Source of the DNA: Bacteroidales bacterium
Lineage (GTDB): Bacteria > Bacteroidota > Bacteroidia > Bacteroidales > UBA932
DNA length: 61,610 nt
Direction of reading: 5' to 3'
NCBI GenBank assembly: GCA_024401865.1
Contig: JAKSKI010000003.1
Coordinates: 1-61,610, forward strand
Translations under genes and position numbers: made by a program
Notes under the pieces: model-generated
Databases searched by the model: none
Told to the model about the DNA's origin: nothing
Seen by the model: only the letters and a program-made list of their open reading frames with translations
Shown: one piece after another, positions 25,258 through 32,324 of the stretch
How the letters are laid out: each line of letters begins with the position of its first letter
Position numbering within the stretch: the stretch's first letter is position 1

Positions 25258-27171
25258 TTACAGTGAGCGCATGTTCTCCGGGTTGTACAGGAGTTTGCCC
25301 TCCGGCGTCATTGCGTATGCGATGCGCTCCGCATAGTGGGCCTCGACCTTGCGGCGCACCATCTTGGCTGTGGTGTTGAGCATTCCGTTCTGCTCCGTGA
25401 AAGGCTCGTCAGCGACCACGATGGCGGCAGGAAGCCATTTCTCGGGGAACATCCCGGCCTTGGAAGCGCCGGGGCGGTATGCATCGATCTCCTTCTGGAG
25501 GAGGTCCAACATCGCCTTGCGGCCGGATTCGGCCTCAGGTACGAGGTTCATCTTCCTGACGGCGTCATAGAGCGCCTGCTTGTTGGGGACGACTACCACA
25601 ACGGTGTAAGGGCTCTGATTGTTGTAAAGCACAGAGGAATCGATATATTTGGAGCCGTCCGCAAGGCTGTCCTCGAATCCTTCGGGAGAGTATTTCTCTC
25701 CGTCGGATGAGATGAGAAGGCTCTTGAACCTTCCCGTGACATACAGGAAACGGGGATTCTCCTTACAGATATATCCGCGGTCTCCGGTATGGAGCCATCC
25801 GTCCACTATGGTCTTCTCCGTAGCCTCGGGATTCTTCCAGTAACCGGCCATCACGTTCTCACCCCGGATCACTATCTCTCCCGTCTCTCCGTCGGAGATC
25901 TGCTTGCCGTCCTCGTCACATATCTTGATATCCATAGGCACCACGGTGCGTCCTGACGAACCGAAGCGGGCTTTGCCCTTGCCGCAGGCGTTGGAACAGA
26001 TGACAGGGGTGGCCTCGGACAGGCCGTAGCCCTGGAATATGGGCATTCCGATGGCGAAGAAATAGCGCTGGAGCTCGATGTCCAGAAGAGCGCCTCCGCC
26101 AACGAAGAACTGCATCCGTCCGCCAAAATTCTCACGTATGCTCTTGAATATGAGTCTGTCGAATATGGATTTCAGGATGCCGCGCCACCACAGGCAGATG
26201 AAAGGCCTGCCCATATTGTAATACTCGCGGTTGTACTTGATGGCATTGTCAAGGGCGAAATTGTAGAGCTTCTCGACCCTGGGTCCCTTCTTCCTTATGC
26301 CGCTCTCGATGTTCTTGCGGAAATTCCTCGAGATGGCAGGCACCGAAAGCATTACGTGCGGACGGGTCTCCTTGATGGCGACGGGTATGTTCTTCAGCAT
26401 GGTCACGGCGCTCTTGCCTCCGGGCACCGTGGCGATGCTTCCTCCCGAGCTCATCATGAAATAGAATCCGGCCACGTGAGCGAAGCAGTGGTCAAGGGGA
26501 AGTATGATGAGCATTACCGCTCCTTCCTGAACGCCTATGACCGAATGGCACTGCTCCACATTGGCCGTATAATTGCGGTGGGTAAGGAGTATGCCCTTGG
26601 GATCGGCTGTGGTGCCGGAGGTATAGCTGATGTTGGCATAATCATCGGGGCCCACCTCGGACATTCTGCGTTCTATGGCCCCGGGATTGGACTGGATGAA
26701 CTCCTCTCCCATCCTGCGGAGGTCGCCCACAAACATTTCGTTGTCCTGAAGGGGGATATCGTCAAGGACGATGACCTTCTCGACCTGAGGGCACTGGTCA
26801 ATCACTCTACGGACCTTGTCTATCTGGCTCTCCGAAGCGATGAGGAAACGGGAGTCCGAATGGTTTATGCGGAACGTAAGGTCGTGGTCGGACTCGAGCT
26901 TGAACGAAAGCGGCACGTTGACGCCGCCCGCGTAGAGGATGCCCAATTCCGAGAATATCCACATATTGCGGCCTTCGGATATCAGGGAGACCTTCTCCCC
27001 CTTCTTCAATCCCAAAGCCATGAAACCTGCCCCAAGAATGATTCCTTCCCTGTTTGTCGTGGAATACGACGTCTCAACCCACTCGCCTCCGACCTTCTCG
27101 CGAAGGAAGGTCTTGTCCGAATACATCCTGGCGTACTTCTGAACGAAGTCAATGATTGTCAGTCTTTCCAT
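25258..27171 (-). CDS. AMP-dependent long-chain fatty acid-CoA ligase
   Basis: A 637-residue adenylate-forming enzyme. The AMP-binding P-loop is YTSGTTADPKGILLTHRN near residue 182, the core motif is YGLSEATPV near 383, and the ATP-binding HTGDRGYI is near 465. The enzyme would activate long-chain fatty acids to acyl-CoA or an acyl-adenylate in the cytoplasm. It starts six bases after the deoxynucleoside kinase stop and precedes the sugar transporter. It is single-domain, with no carrier protein attached. Confidence 0.92.
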   Translation of the reverse strand: MERLTIIDFVQKYARMYSDKTFLREKVGGEWVETSYSTTNREGIILGAGFMALGLKKGEKVSLISEGRNMWIFSELGILYAGGVNVPLSFKLESDHDLTFRINHSDSRFLIASESQIDKVRRVIDQCPQVEKVIVLDDIPLQDNEMFVGDLRRMGEEFIQSNPGAIERRMSEVGPDDYANISYTSGTTADPKGILLTHRNYTANVEQCHSVIGVQEGAVMLIILPLDHCFAHVAGFYFMMSSGGSIATVPGGKSAVTMLKNIPVAIKETRPHVMLSVPAISRNFRKNIESGIRKKGPRVEKLYNFALDNAIKYNREYYNMGRPFICLWWRGILKSIFDRLIFKSIRENFGGRMQFFVGGGALLDIELQRYFFAIGMPIFQGYGLSEATPVICSNACGKGKARFGSSGRTVVPMDIKICDEDGKQISDGETGEIVIRGENVMAGYWKNPEATEKTIVDGWLHTGDRGYICKENPRFLYVTGRFKSLLISSDGEKYSPEGFEDSLADGSKYIDSSVLYNNQSPYTVVVVVPNKQALYDAVRKMNLVPEAESGRKAMLDLLQKEIDAYRPGASKAGMFPEKWLPAAIVVADEPFTEQNGMLNTTAKMVRRKVEAHYAERIAYAMTPEGKLLYNPENMRSL

Positions 27172-27177
27172 AGTAGT

Positions 27178-27804
27178 TTATTTTGACAAAGGAGCCTTCA
27201 GGCCCGACAGCCTGGCTTCCAACATTTCCCTGACTTTAGTGAAATCGGCGGCGCTCTCGCCGAACTTGATGCTGTCCGCATCTATTATGAGCAACTCCCC
27301 CTTATAATCCATAATCCACTGCTCGTACCTGTCATTGAGGGCCTTGAGATATTCGGTGCTGATCCCCTGCTCGTATTCCCTCCCTCTCTTGCGTATGTGC
27401 TCCACGAGATTGGGTATGGATGAGCGCAGATATACCAGAAGGTCCGGCATTTCGACCAGGGACATTATCAGTTCGAACAGTTCCGAATAATTCTCGAAAT
27501 CCCTGGAACTCATCAGTCCCATGTCATGCAGATTGGGAGCGAACACTCTGGCGTCTTCGAATATGGTCCTGTCCTGCACCACCACATCATCCGTCCTTGA
27601 GATGTCGACAACATCCTTGAAACGCTTGTTCAGGAAATAAATCTGCAGGTTGAAAGACCAGCGCGCCATATCTCCGTAGAAATCGGAGAGGTATGGATTG
27701 AAGTCGACGGATTCGAACTTCGGAGTCCAACCATAATGGGCGGCAAGCAACCTTGTCAGCGTAGTCTTGCCGCTACCTATATTGCCCGCAATGGCTATAT
27801 GCAT
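27178..27804 (-). CDS. Deoxynucleoside kinase
   Basis: A 208-residue cytoplasmic nucleoside salvage kinase of the dNK/dGK-dCK family. The P-loop is IAGNIGSGKTTL at residue 5. The substrate-binding ESVDFNPYL is near 35, the catalytic QDRTIFEDA is near 96, and the lid region RKRGREYE is near 138. It phosphorylates deoxynucleosides, commonly deoxyadenosine and deoxyguanosine in related bacteria. It heads a five-gene operon with its own -7 box and is divergent from the metallo-hydrolase gene. Confidence 0.9.
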   Translation of the reverse strand: MHIAIAGNIGSGKTTLTRLLAAHYGWTPKFESVDFNPYLSDFYGDMARWSFNLQIYFLNKRFKDVVDISRTDDVVVQDRTIFEDARVFAPNLHDMGLMSSRDFENYSELFELIMSLVEMPDLLVYLRSSIPNLVEHIRKRGREYEQGISTEYLKALNDRYEQWIMDYKGELLIIDADSIKFGESAADFTKVREMLEARLSGLKAPLSK

Positions 27805-27826
27805 TGTCTATAATAGTATAATCATA

Positions 27827-27834
27827 CAAATATA
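27827..27834 (-). promoter_or_regulatory. -7 box of deoxynucleoside kinase operon
   Basis: A perfect TATATTTG lies 22 bases upstream of the ATG. No clear -33 TTG is seen. Confidence 0.55.
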
Positions 27835-27846
27835 ATATTTCTTTTG

Positions 27847-27854
27847 TAATTTTG
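27847..27854 (+). promoter_or_regulatory. -7 box of metallo-hydrolase gene
   Basis: A perfect TAATTTTG lies 20 bases upstream of the ATG at 27875. It faces away from the kinase promoter 12 bases apart. The -33 element is unclear. Confidence 0.5.
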
Positions 27855-27874
27855 CGAGTCCCAATGACAAAACT

Positions 27875-28555
27875 ATGGCAGATGTTCAAGTTTTCACATT
27901 CAACCTCTTCCGGGAGCACACTATGACCGCCAGAGAAACCGGTTCTCCGACCTGCGTCGTAGTGGATCCCGGCTTCTATTCCCCCGAAGAAGAAAACACG
28001 TTCCTGTCTTCACTCGAGGCCTCGGGGACTGCGCCCGAAGCCATCCTCGTGACCCACTGCCATATCGACCACATCTGGGGCGCCGCTTCGCTCCAGAGAC
28101 GATACGGAATCCCTATTTATATGGCGGCATATGATGCCGGGATGGAAGTCGTATTCGGCAGAATGTGCGACAGACTCGGCCTGAGAGTCCCGGATTTCTC
28201 ATTTTCGGTCACGCCCGTCAAGGACGGGGACATCATCGCAGCCGCCGGCCTGAGGTTCAAGGCTATCACCACTCCGGGCCATTCTCCCGAAGGTGTATGC
28301 TATCTTGAAGAGGGAAGCAGGATAATGTTCACAGGGGATACCCTGTTTGCCGGAACCATAGGCAGGACAGACCTCGTGGGCGGCGAATATGACGACCTCA
28401 TCCGCTCCATAATGGAGAAACTCATCTGGCTCGATCCCGACATCACCATATATCCCGGTCACGGCGGCACCAGCACAATAGGTGTCGAAAGGACATCCAA
28501 TCCCTTTCTGGAACCTTTCAACGAGCCCGAAGAAAGCACTTTCGAGTCCGAATGA
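27875..28555 (+). CDS. Metallo-beta-lactamase fold hydrolase (glyoxalase II-like)
   Basis: A 226-residue cytoplasmic protein of the metallo-beta-lactamase fold. The metal motif is THCHIDHIWG near residue 61, followed by the ligand histidine in TPGHSPEG near 135. The aspartate of FTGDTLFAGTIGRTDL is near 155, and the last histidine is in YPGHGG near 199. This set fits the hydroxyacylglutathione hydrolase-like subgroup common in Bacteroidota. Methylglyoxal detoxification or thioester hydrolysis is plausible but unproven. It is monocistronic: the next gene has its own promoter. Confidence 0.9.
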   Translation: MADVQVFTFNLFREHTMTARETGSPTCVVVDPGFYSPEEENTFLSSLEASGTAPEAILVTHCHIDHIWGAASLQRRYGIPIYMAAYDAGMEVVFGRMCDRLGLRVPDFSFSVTPVKDGDIIAAAGLRFKAITTPGHSPEGVCYLEEGSRIMFTGDTLFAGTIGRTDLVGGEYDDLIRSIMEKLIWLDPDITIYPGHGGTSTIGVERTSNPFLEPFNEPEESTFESE

Positions 28556-28596
28556 CAGCCACAGAGCCCGACTCCGCATAGTTTTTTAATTTTTAT

Positions 28597-28617
28597 GTAC
28601 TATGTGTTGCATAGTAC
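28597..28617. promoter_or_regulatory. Inverted repeat operator candidate for PadR
   Basis: GTACTATG (28597-28604) and CATAGTAC (28610-28617) form a perfect 8-bp dyad with a 5-base centre. The centre contains the -33 TTG of the promoter that drives the operon encoding a PadR regulator. A repressor bound here would block polymerase, so autoregulation by the PadR protein at 30022 is the simplest reading. PadR sites with ATG/CAT half-site cores are known from other bacteria; this assignment is inference. Confidence 0.6.
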
Positions 28618-28638
28618 TAAAATTATTTTATATCTTTG
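28607..28638 (+). promoter_or_regulatory. Promoter of GIN-PspC-PadR-PspC operon
   Basis: TTG at 28607-28609, a 21-base spacer and a perfect TATCTTTG at 28631-28638. The leader to the ATG at 28669 is about 26-30 bases. The -33 box is embedded in the dyad listed above. Confidence 0.75.
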
Positions 28639-28668
28639 CAGTGCAGAGTAATTATCAAATCAAATCAT

Positions 28669-29454
28669 ATGAACTATCTGGCATTATTTCTGAGTGTTGT
28701 GGCACTTTCCACATCAACTTCTTCATGTTCTTTTTCTTTCTCATCATCTGATTCCGATCACAAGGGAGTCTGCAAATCCTGCAAAGCCGTGACGATGAGC
28801 GGTGTCGACAGCACTGTCGTCTATGGAGACATCAAGGCGGACTATGAAAGCATCGACGTCAGCGGCGTGTTCCGCGTCAGGTATTCAGACACCGTCAGCA
28901 GCGTCACGCTCAAGGCCGACAGGAACCTCATTCCCTATATCAGGATCTGTCCTGACGGGAACGAGCTTAAAATCAGCATCAGACTCAATTCCGGCAAGGG
29001 GATAAGGACTCCCGAAGTCTTGATTCCCGTCTCCTCCCGGAGCATAAGGTCCATCGATATGAGCGGTGCCACTTCTTTCGTCTCGGATGTCGTGATGCAG
29101 GGCAGCGAGTTGAACCTGGACCTGTCCGGAGCTTCCAAAGTCAAGATGGATGTCAAAGTCGGCATATTGGAAGTCGATGTGAGCGGGGCAGGCAAGCTCG
29201 AGCTTGCCGGTGAAGCGGAACACGCCCGGATAGATTGCTCCGGGGCGGCCGTCATCAAGGGCCGGGATGAAGCCTGTCTCAAAGCAGGCAGCGCCGAACT
29301 TGACTGCTCCGGGGCCGTCAAAATCGAAGATCTGTCGGGAGGAAGGCTATACGGCGAGCTTTCGGGAGCATCCAGGCTCAAGGTATCAAACGGCAGCGAC
29401 ATATCTGGAATATCCTGTTACGGAGCATCCAAAGTCACAGTTAAATCGAACTAA
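28669..29454 (+). CDS. GIN-domain (DUF2807) lipoprotein
   Basis: The 261-residue protein starts at the ATG following the promoter leader; the 11 open codons upstream lie in the leader. A hydrophobic signal ends in TSSC, an acceptable lipobox, followed by a serine-rich linker. The rest is the head GIN domain (DUF2807), a beta-helix of repeated 'ID(S/C)SGA' turns: IDVSGVFRV, IDMSGATSF, LDLSGASKV, VDVSGAGKL, IDCSGAAVI, LDCSGAVKI, LSGASRL. It is predicted to sit in the envelope. In Bacteroidota such proteins are often encoded beside PspC-domain and PadR genes, as here. The role is not established; envelope sensing or adhesion has been suggested from context. Confidence 0.85.
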   Translation: MNYLALFLSVVALSTSTSSCSFSFSSSDSDHKGVCKSCKAVTMSGVDSTVVYGDIKADYESIDVSGVFRVRYSDTVSSVTLKADRNLIPYIRICPDGNELKISIRLNSGKGIRTPEVLIPVSSRSIRSIDMSGATSFVSDVVMQGSELNLDLSGASKVKMDVKVGILEVDVSGAGKLELAGEAEHARIDCSGAAVIKGRDEACLKAGSAELDCSGAVKIEDLSGGRLYGELSGASRLKVSNGSDISGISCYGASKVTVKSN

Positions 29455-29466
29455 ACAAAATATGTT

Positions 29467-30018
29467 ATGACAAAGACAATCAGCGTTTCATTGGGCAAAT
29501 GCAACTTCGTTCTGAATGAAGACGCATACGAGTTGCTGAATCACTTTCTCAAAGACTACAGGCAGGGCCTGGGCAGGACAGAAACGCCCTCATCTGCCGA
29601 CGAAATCACCGAGGAGGTTGAATTGAGGATAGCGGAGCTGCTGAGGGAATCCCTTCAGGGAAGGGAGGTGGTCGACAGCGCGATGATCCGCAAGGCTGTC
29701 ACGGATATGGGATTCTCCATCCCCATACACCCGGTGCCCGACTTCACCGAGTCCGGACAACCCGTCCGAAAGCTCTACCGAGATACAGACCACAAGGTCC
29801 TTGGAGGCGTGTGCTCCGGACTTGCGCTGTACTCCGGCCTGGACGTAATTCTTATCAGGGTACTGTTCACACTGGCCTTCATATTGGGGCTCGCCGGATT
29901 GTGGGCGTATCTTGTATTCTGGATTATCGTGCCCGCAGCCAAAACCCCAGTAGAGAAATGCGGTATGCACGGCGAAGCCGCAACACCGGACAATATCAAC
30001 AGGTACAGCGCTTCTTAG
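29467..30018 (+). CDS. PspC domain membrane protein, short paralogue
   Basis: A 183-residue protein. Residues 1-85 form a soluble domain beginning TKTISVSLGKCNFVLNEDAY, which is homologous by eye to the start of the second PspC protein of the operon. A PspC domain follows from about 100 (KLYRDTDHKVLGGVCSGLA) with a hydrophobic segment near 125-155. The PspC name comes from the phage-shock regulator, but no pspA or pspF is nearby. It is probably an inner-membrane protein with a cytoplasmic N-domain. It lies 12 bases after the GIN gene and three bases before padR. Confidence 0.85.
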   Translation: MTKTISVSLGKCNFVLNEDAYELLNHFLKDYRQGLGRTETPSSADEITEEVELRIAELLRESLQGREVVDSAMIRKAVTDMGFSIPIHPVPDFTESGQPVRKLYRDTDHKVLGGVCSGLALYSGLDVILIRVLFTLAFILGLAGLWAYLVFWIIVPAAKTPVEKCGMHGEAATPDNINRYSAS

Positions 30019-30021
30019 GAA

Positions 30022-30360
30022 ATGGAACAGATTTTAGAGAACAGCAAAACCCAGATGAGAAGGGGTGTGCTCGAATACTGCATACTGCTTGTCCTTCAGA
30101 AAGGGGACGAATATCCGTCTTCAATAATCCAGAAGCTCAAGGATGCTGACCTGATTGTGGTGGAAGGCACTTTGTATCCGCTCCTGGTCAGGCTCAAGAA
30201 CCAGGGTTTCCTGAGTTACAGATGGGAGGAATCCACTCAGGGACCTCCCAGGAAATATTATTCCATAACTCCTTCCGGAAGAGTCCAGCTCCAGGAGCTT
30301 GACGCCAGTTGGAAGGAACTCACCCAGTCTATCGACGCGTTGAAATGTCAGCAAGAGTAA
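30022..30360 (+). CDS. PadR family transcriptional regulator
   Basis: A 112-residue winged-helix regulator. The signature EGTLYPLLVRLKNQGFLS is near residue 49, followed by the wing WEESTQGPPRKYYSIT and a C-terminal dimerisation helix. PadR proteins usually repress their own operon and respond to small molecules or to envelope-active compounds. The gene lies inside the operon between the two PspC genes, and an 8-bp dyad covers the operon promoter, so autorepression is likely. The ligand is unknown. Confidence 0.93.
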   Translation: MEQILENSKTQMRRGVLEYCILLVLQKGDEYPSSIIQKLKDADLIVVEGTLYPLLVRLKNQGFLSYRWEESTQGPPRKYYSITPSGRVQLQELDASWKELTQSIDALKCQQE

Positions 30361-30366
30361 ACAACT

Positions 30367-31335
30367 ATGAAAAAGACACTTAATCTAAATATCGGAGGTT
30401 TCGCATTTTTCGTCGAAGAAGATGCCGCATCCGCACTGGAGACTTATCTGAATTCGGTCAGAATCCGGTATGCGTCCGACCCGTCAGCGGACGAAATCTG
30501 CTCCGACATCGAGGAACGGATAGGAGAACTCCTTCTGGAGAAATGCGGTCCTTCCAGAATAGTCACCAATCAGATTGTAGACTATGCGAAATCCGTGATG
30601 GGAGAATTCGGGAGCATAGACACGGAACCGGATGGCGGTGATGTCAAAGCCCCCTCTGCCAGGAAAAAGAGAATCTTCAGGGACACGGACAACAAATTCC
30701 TTGGTGGAGTATTCAGCGGCCTGGCAGCATATTTTGACCTGGACGTGGTAATATTCAGAATAATCTACACAGTGCTGTGCCTGTCGATGATGTTTGCAGA
30801 CAAGGATTGGAGTGAAGCCCTATTCGGGGTTCTTCTGCTCTCTTACGTGGTGGCCTGGTGCTGCATTCCGGCCGCCAGGACGGTCGAGCAGAAATGCAAG
30901 ATGAACGGCAAGCCCATCAATGTCGGCGATTTTGCCCGGACATCTTCATCTCCGGTACGGGAGTCGTGCCAGTCTCCGGCCCTTCATCTGATCGGGAGAG
31001 CAGTGCTGATTCTTATCGGCATCACTATGGTTGTCCTGGGCACCGGAGCCATTGCGGCTTTCGGAGCTATGGACTTCCTGCCCTGGATCTGGTCGGACAT
31101 CTTCGAAATGCCGGGAGTCGCCGACACAATACTCGCCGGCAACCTGGCGCTTGCCCTGTTTGTTCCGGTCCTACTTCTGGCCGCCTGGAACATTTATTCC
31201 GGCATACTGCTCATTTTCGATCTCAACTCTCCCAAATGGAGACCGGGGCTCATTCTGATAGTCCTGTTCGTCCTTTCCCTGCCGGTATGCGGATTCTTCC
31301 TTGTGCGGGCGGCGGGAGGTCTTATGGCATTCTAG
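30367..31335 (+). CDS. PspC domain multi-spanning membrane protein
   Basis: A 322-residue protein. An N-terminal soluble domain (KKTLNLNIGGFAFFVEEDAA, about 1-85) resembles that of the short PspC protein upstream. The PspC domain starts near 100 (RIFRDTDNKFLGGVFSGLAAY). Further hydrophobic segments follow near 125-165, 205-240, 250-285 and 290-320, so this paralogue has gained a membrane module. It is predicted to be in the inner membrane. Its stop codon shares the palindrome CTAG with the stop of the convergent nucleoside kinase gene. Confidence 0.85.
   Translation: MKKTLNLNIGGFAFFVEEDAASALETYLNSVRIRYASDPSADEICSDIEERIGELLLEKCGPSRIVTNQIVDYAKSVMGEFGSIDTEPDGGDVKAPSARKKRIFRDTDNKFLGGVFSGLAAYFDLDVVIFRIIYTVLCLSMMFADKDWSEALFGVLLLSYVVAWCCIPAARTVEQKCKMNGKPINVGDFARTSSSPVRESCQSPALHLIGRAVLILIGITMVVLGTGAIAAFGAMDFLPWIWSDIFEMPGVADTILAGNLALALFVPVLLLAAWNIYSGILLIFDLNSPKWRPGLILIVLFVLSLPVCGFFLVRAAGGLMAF
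31332..31335. other. Second shared CTAG: overlapping stop codons of convergent genes
   Basis: CTAG contains the TAG of the PspC gene (31333-31335) and the TAG of the nucleoside kinase gene (31334-31332). It is the same arrangement as at 10007-10010. Confidence 0.95.
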
Positions 31336-32324
31336 AGGGTTTGTCCGCCTATGAACTCCCTCAATATGGACGTGGGAGGGATGGCAGCTATCTCCGAAGG
31401 TTTCAGCGCAGTCACGTGTGAGAGCATCTCCAGCAGGGACTGCGCTTTGTCATATGCCGGCGAACCTTCCAGAATCCCGTACAGAAGCGGTTCTGAATAG
31501 TATTTGAGCAGAGGCATATCATACAGGGTCGAAGAGTTGAACACTATGTCGGCATTCTCCTCATAAGGGAAAATGTTGCGGGTCTCCCCGCGACGTACCG
31601 AGGCCCAGTGCGTGAGTGTCTCCTCGGGGCTTATCCCCCTGGTGCGGCTGTCCCTCACGATTCTCCTCAACAGTCTTTTGTCCGTTGTGGAATAGTGCAC
31701 CTTCTCCCCGCCTTCCAGTGAAGACAGGGCCGAGATGTATACCCTGAATATCCTGTCCTGTCCGACATCGGGCGTGAGTGCCGGATTCAATGCGTGGATG
31801 CCTTCCATAAACAGCACGTCACCGTCATTGAGTTTCATCCTGTTGCCTTCGAAAACCGGCCTGCCACTGACGAAATCGAATCTTGGAATCTCCACCTCAC
31901 GGCCCGACAGCAGGTCGTTCAGCTGATTTCCCAACAGTTCGACATCCATCGCTCCAAGAGCTTCGAAGTCATATTCTCCCGTCTCGTCCCGGGGGGTTCT
32001 GTCCCGCTCCACGAAATAATTGTCAAGCTCTATCACCTTCGGCATAAGACCGATGGCAACGCACTGCTGGGCAATCCTCAGGGACGACGAGGTCTTGCCG
32101 CTGGAGGATGGCCCCGACATCATCACTATGCGCTTGTCCGTATGATTCCAGTATATCTGGTCCGCAACGGCGGCATACTTGCGCTCCTGACGGGCTTCGC
32201 ATATGTTGATGAGCCTTACTCCGTCTCCGGATGCAAGCACTTTGTTGACATCTTCTATGGTACTGATGCCTATTGCACGGCACCAGTCCCTGTATTCTTC
32301 TCTGGCAGCTTCAACTTTGGTCAT
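31332..32324 (-). CDS. Nucleoside (uridine-type) kinase, N-terminally short
   Basis: The protein has 330 residues from the ATG at 32324, which overlaps the uvrA stop as ATGA. The P-loop is MMSGPSSSGKTSS near residue 70, followed by the uridine kinase-like blocks VIELDNYFVERDRTPRDETG, FDFVSGRP and FMEGIHALNP. Bacteroidota nucleoside kinases of this type are usually around 550 residues, with an N-terminal TGS/ThrRS-like region. Here only a remnant (RLINICEARQERKYAAVADQI) precedes the kinase core. The frame is open 175 codons further upstream, but that part runs inside uvrA and looks like a shadow. It is probably active in salvage; loss of the N-terminal region may alter regulation. Confidence 0.85.
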   Translation of the reverse strand: MTKVEAAREEYRDWCRAIGISTIEDVNKVLASGDGVRLINICEARQERKYAAVADQIYWNHTDKRIVMMSGPSSSGKTSSSLRIAQQCVAIGLMPKVIELDNYFVERDRTPRDETGEYDFEALGAMDVELLGNQLNDLLSGREVEIPRFDFVSGRPVFEGNRMKLNDGDVLFMEGIHALNPALTPDVGQDRIFRVYISALSSLEGGEKVHYSTTDKRLLRRIVRDSRTRGISPEETLTHWASVRRGETRNIFPYEENADIVFNSSTLYDMPLLKYYSEPLLYGILEGSPAYDKAQSLLEMLSHVTALKPSEIAAIPPTSILREFIGGQTL

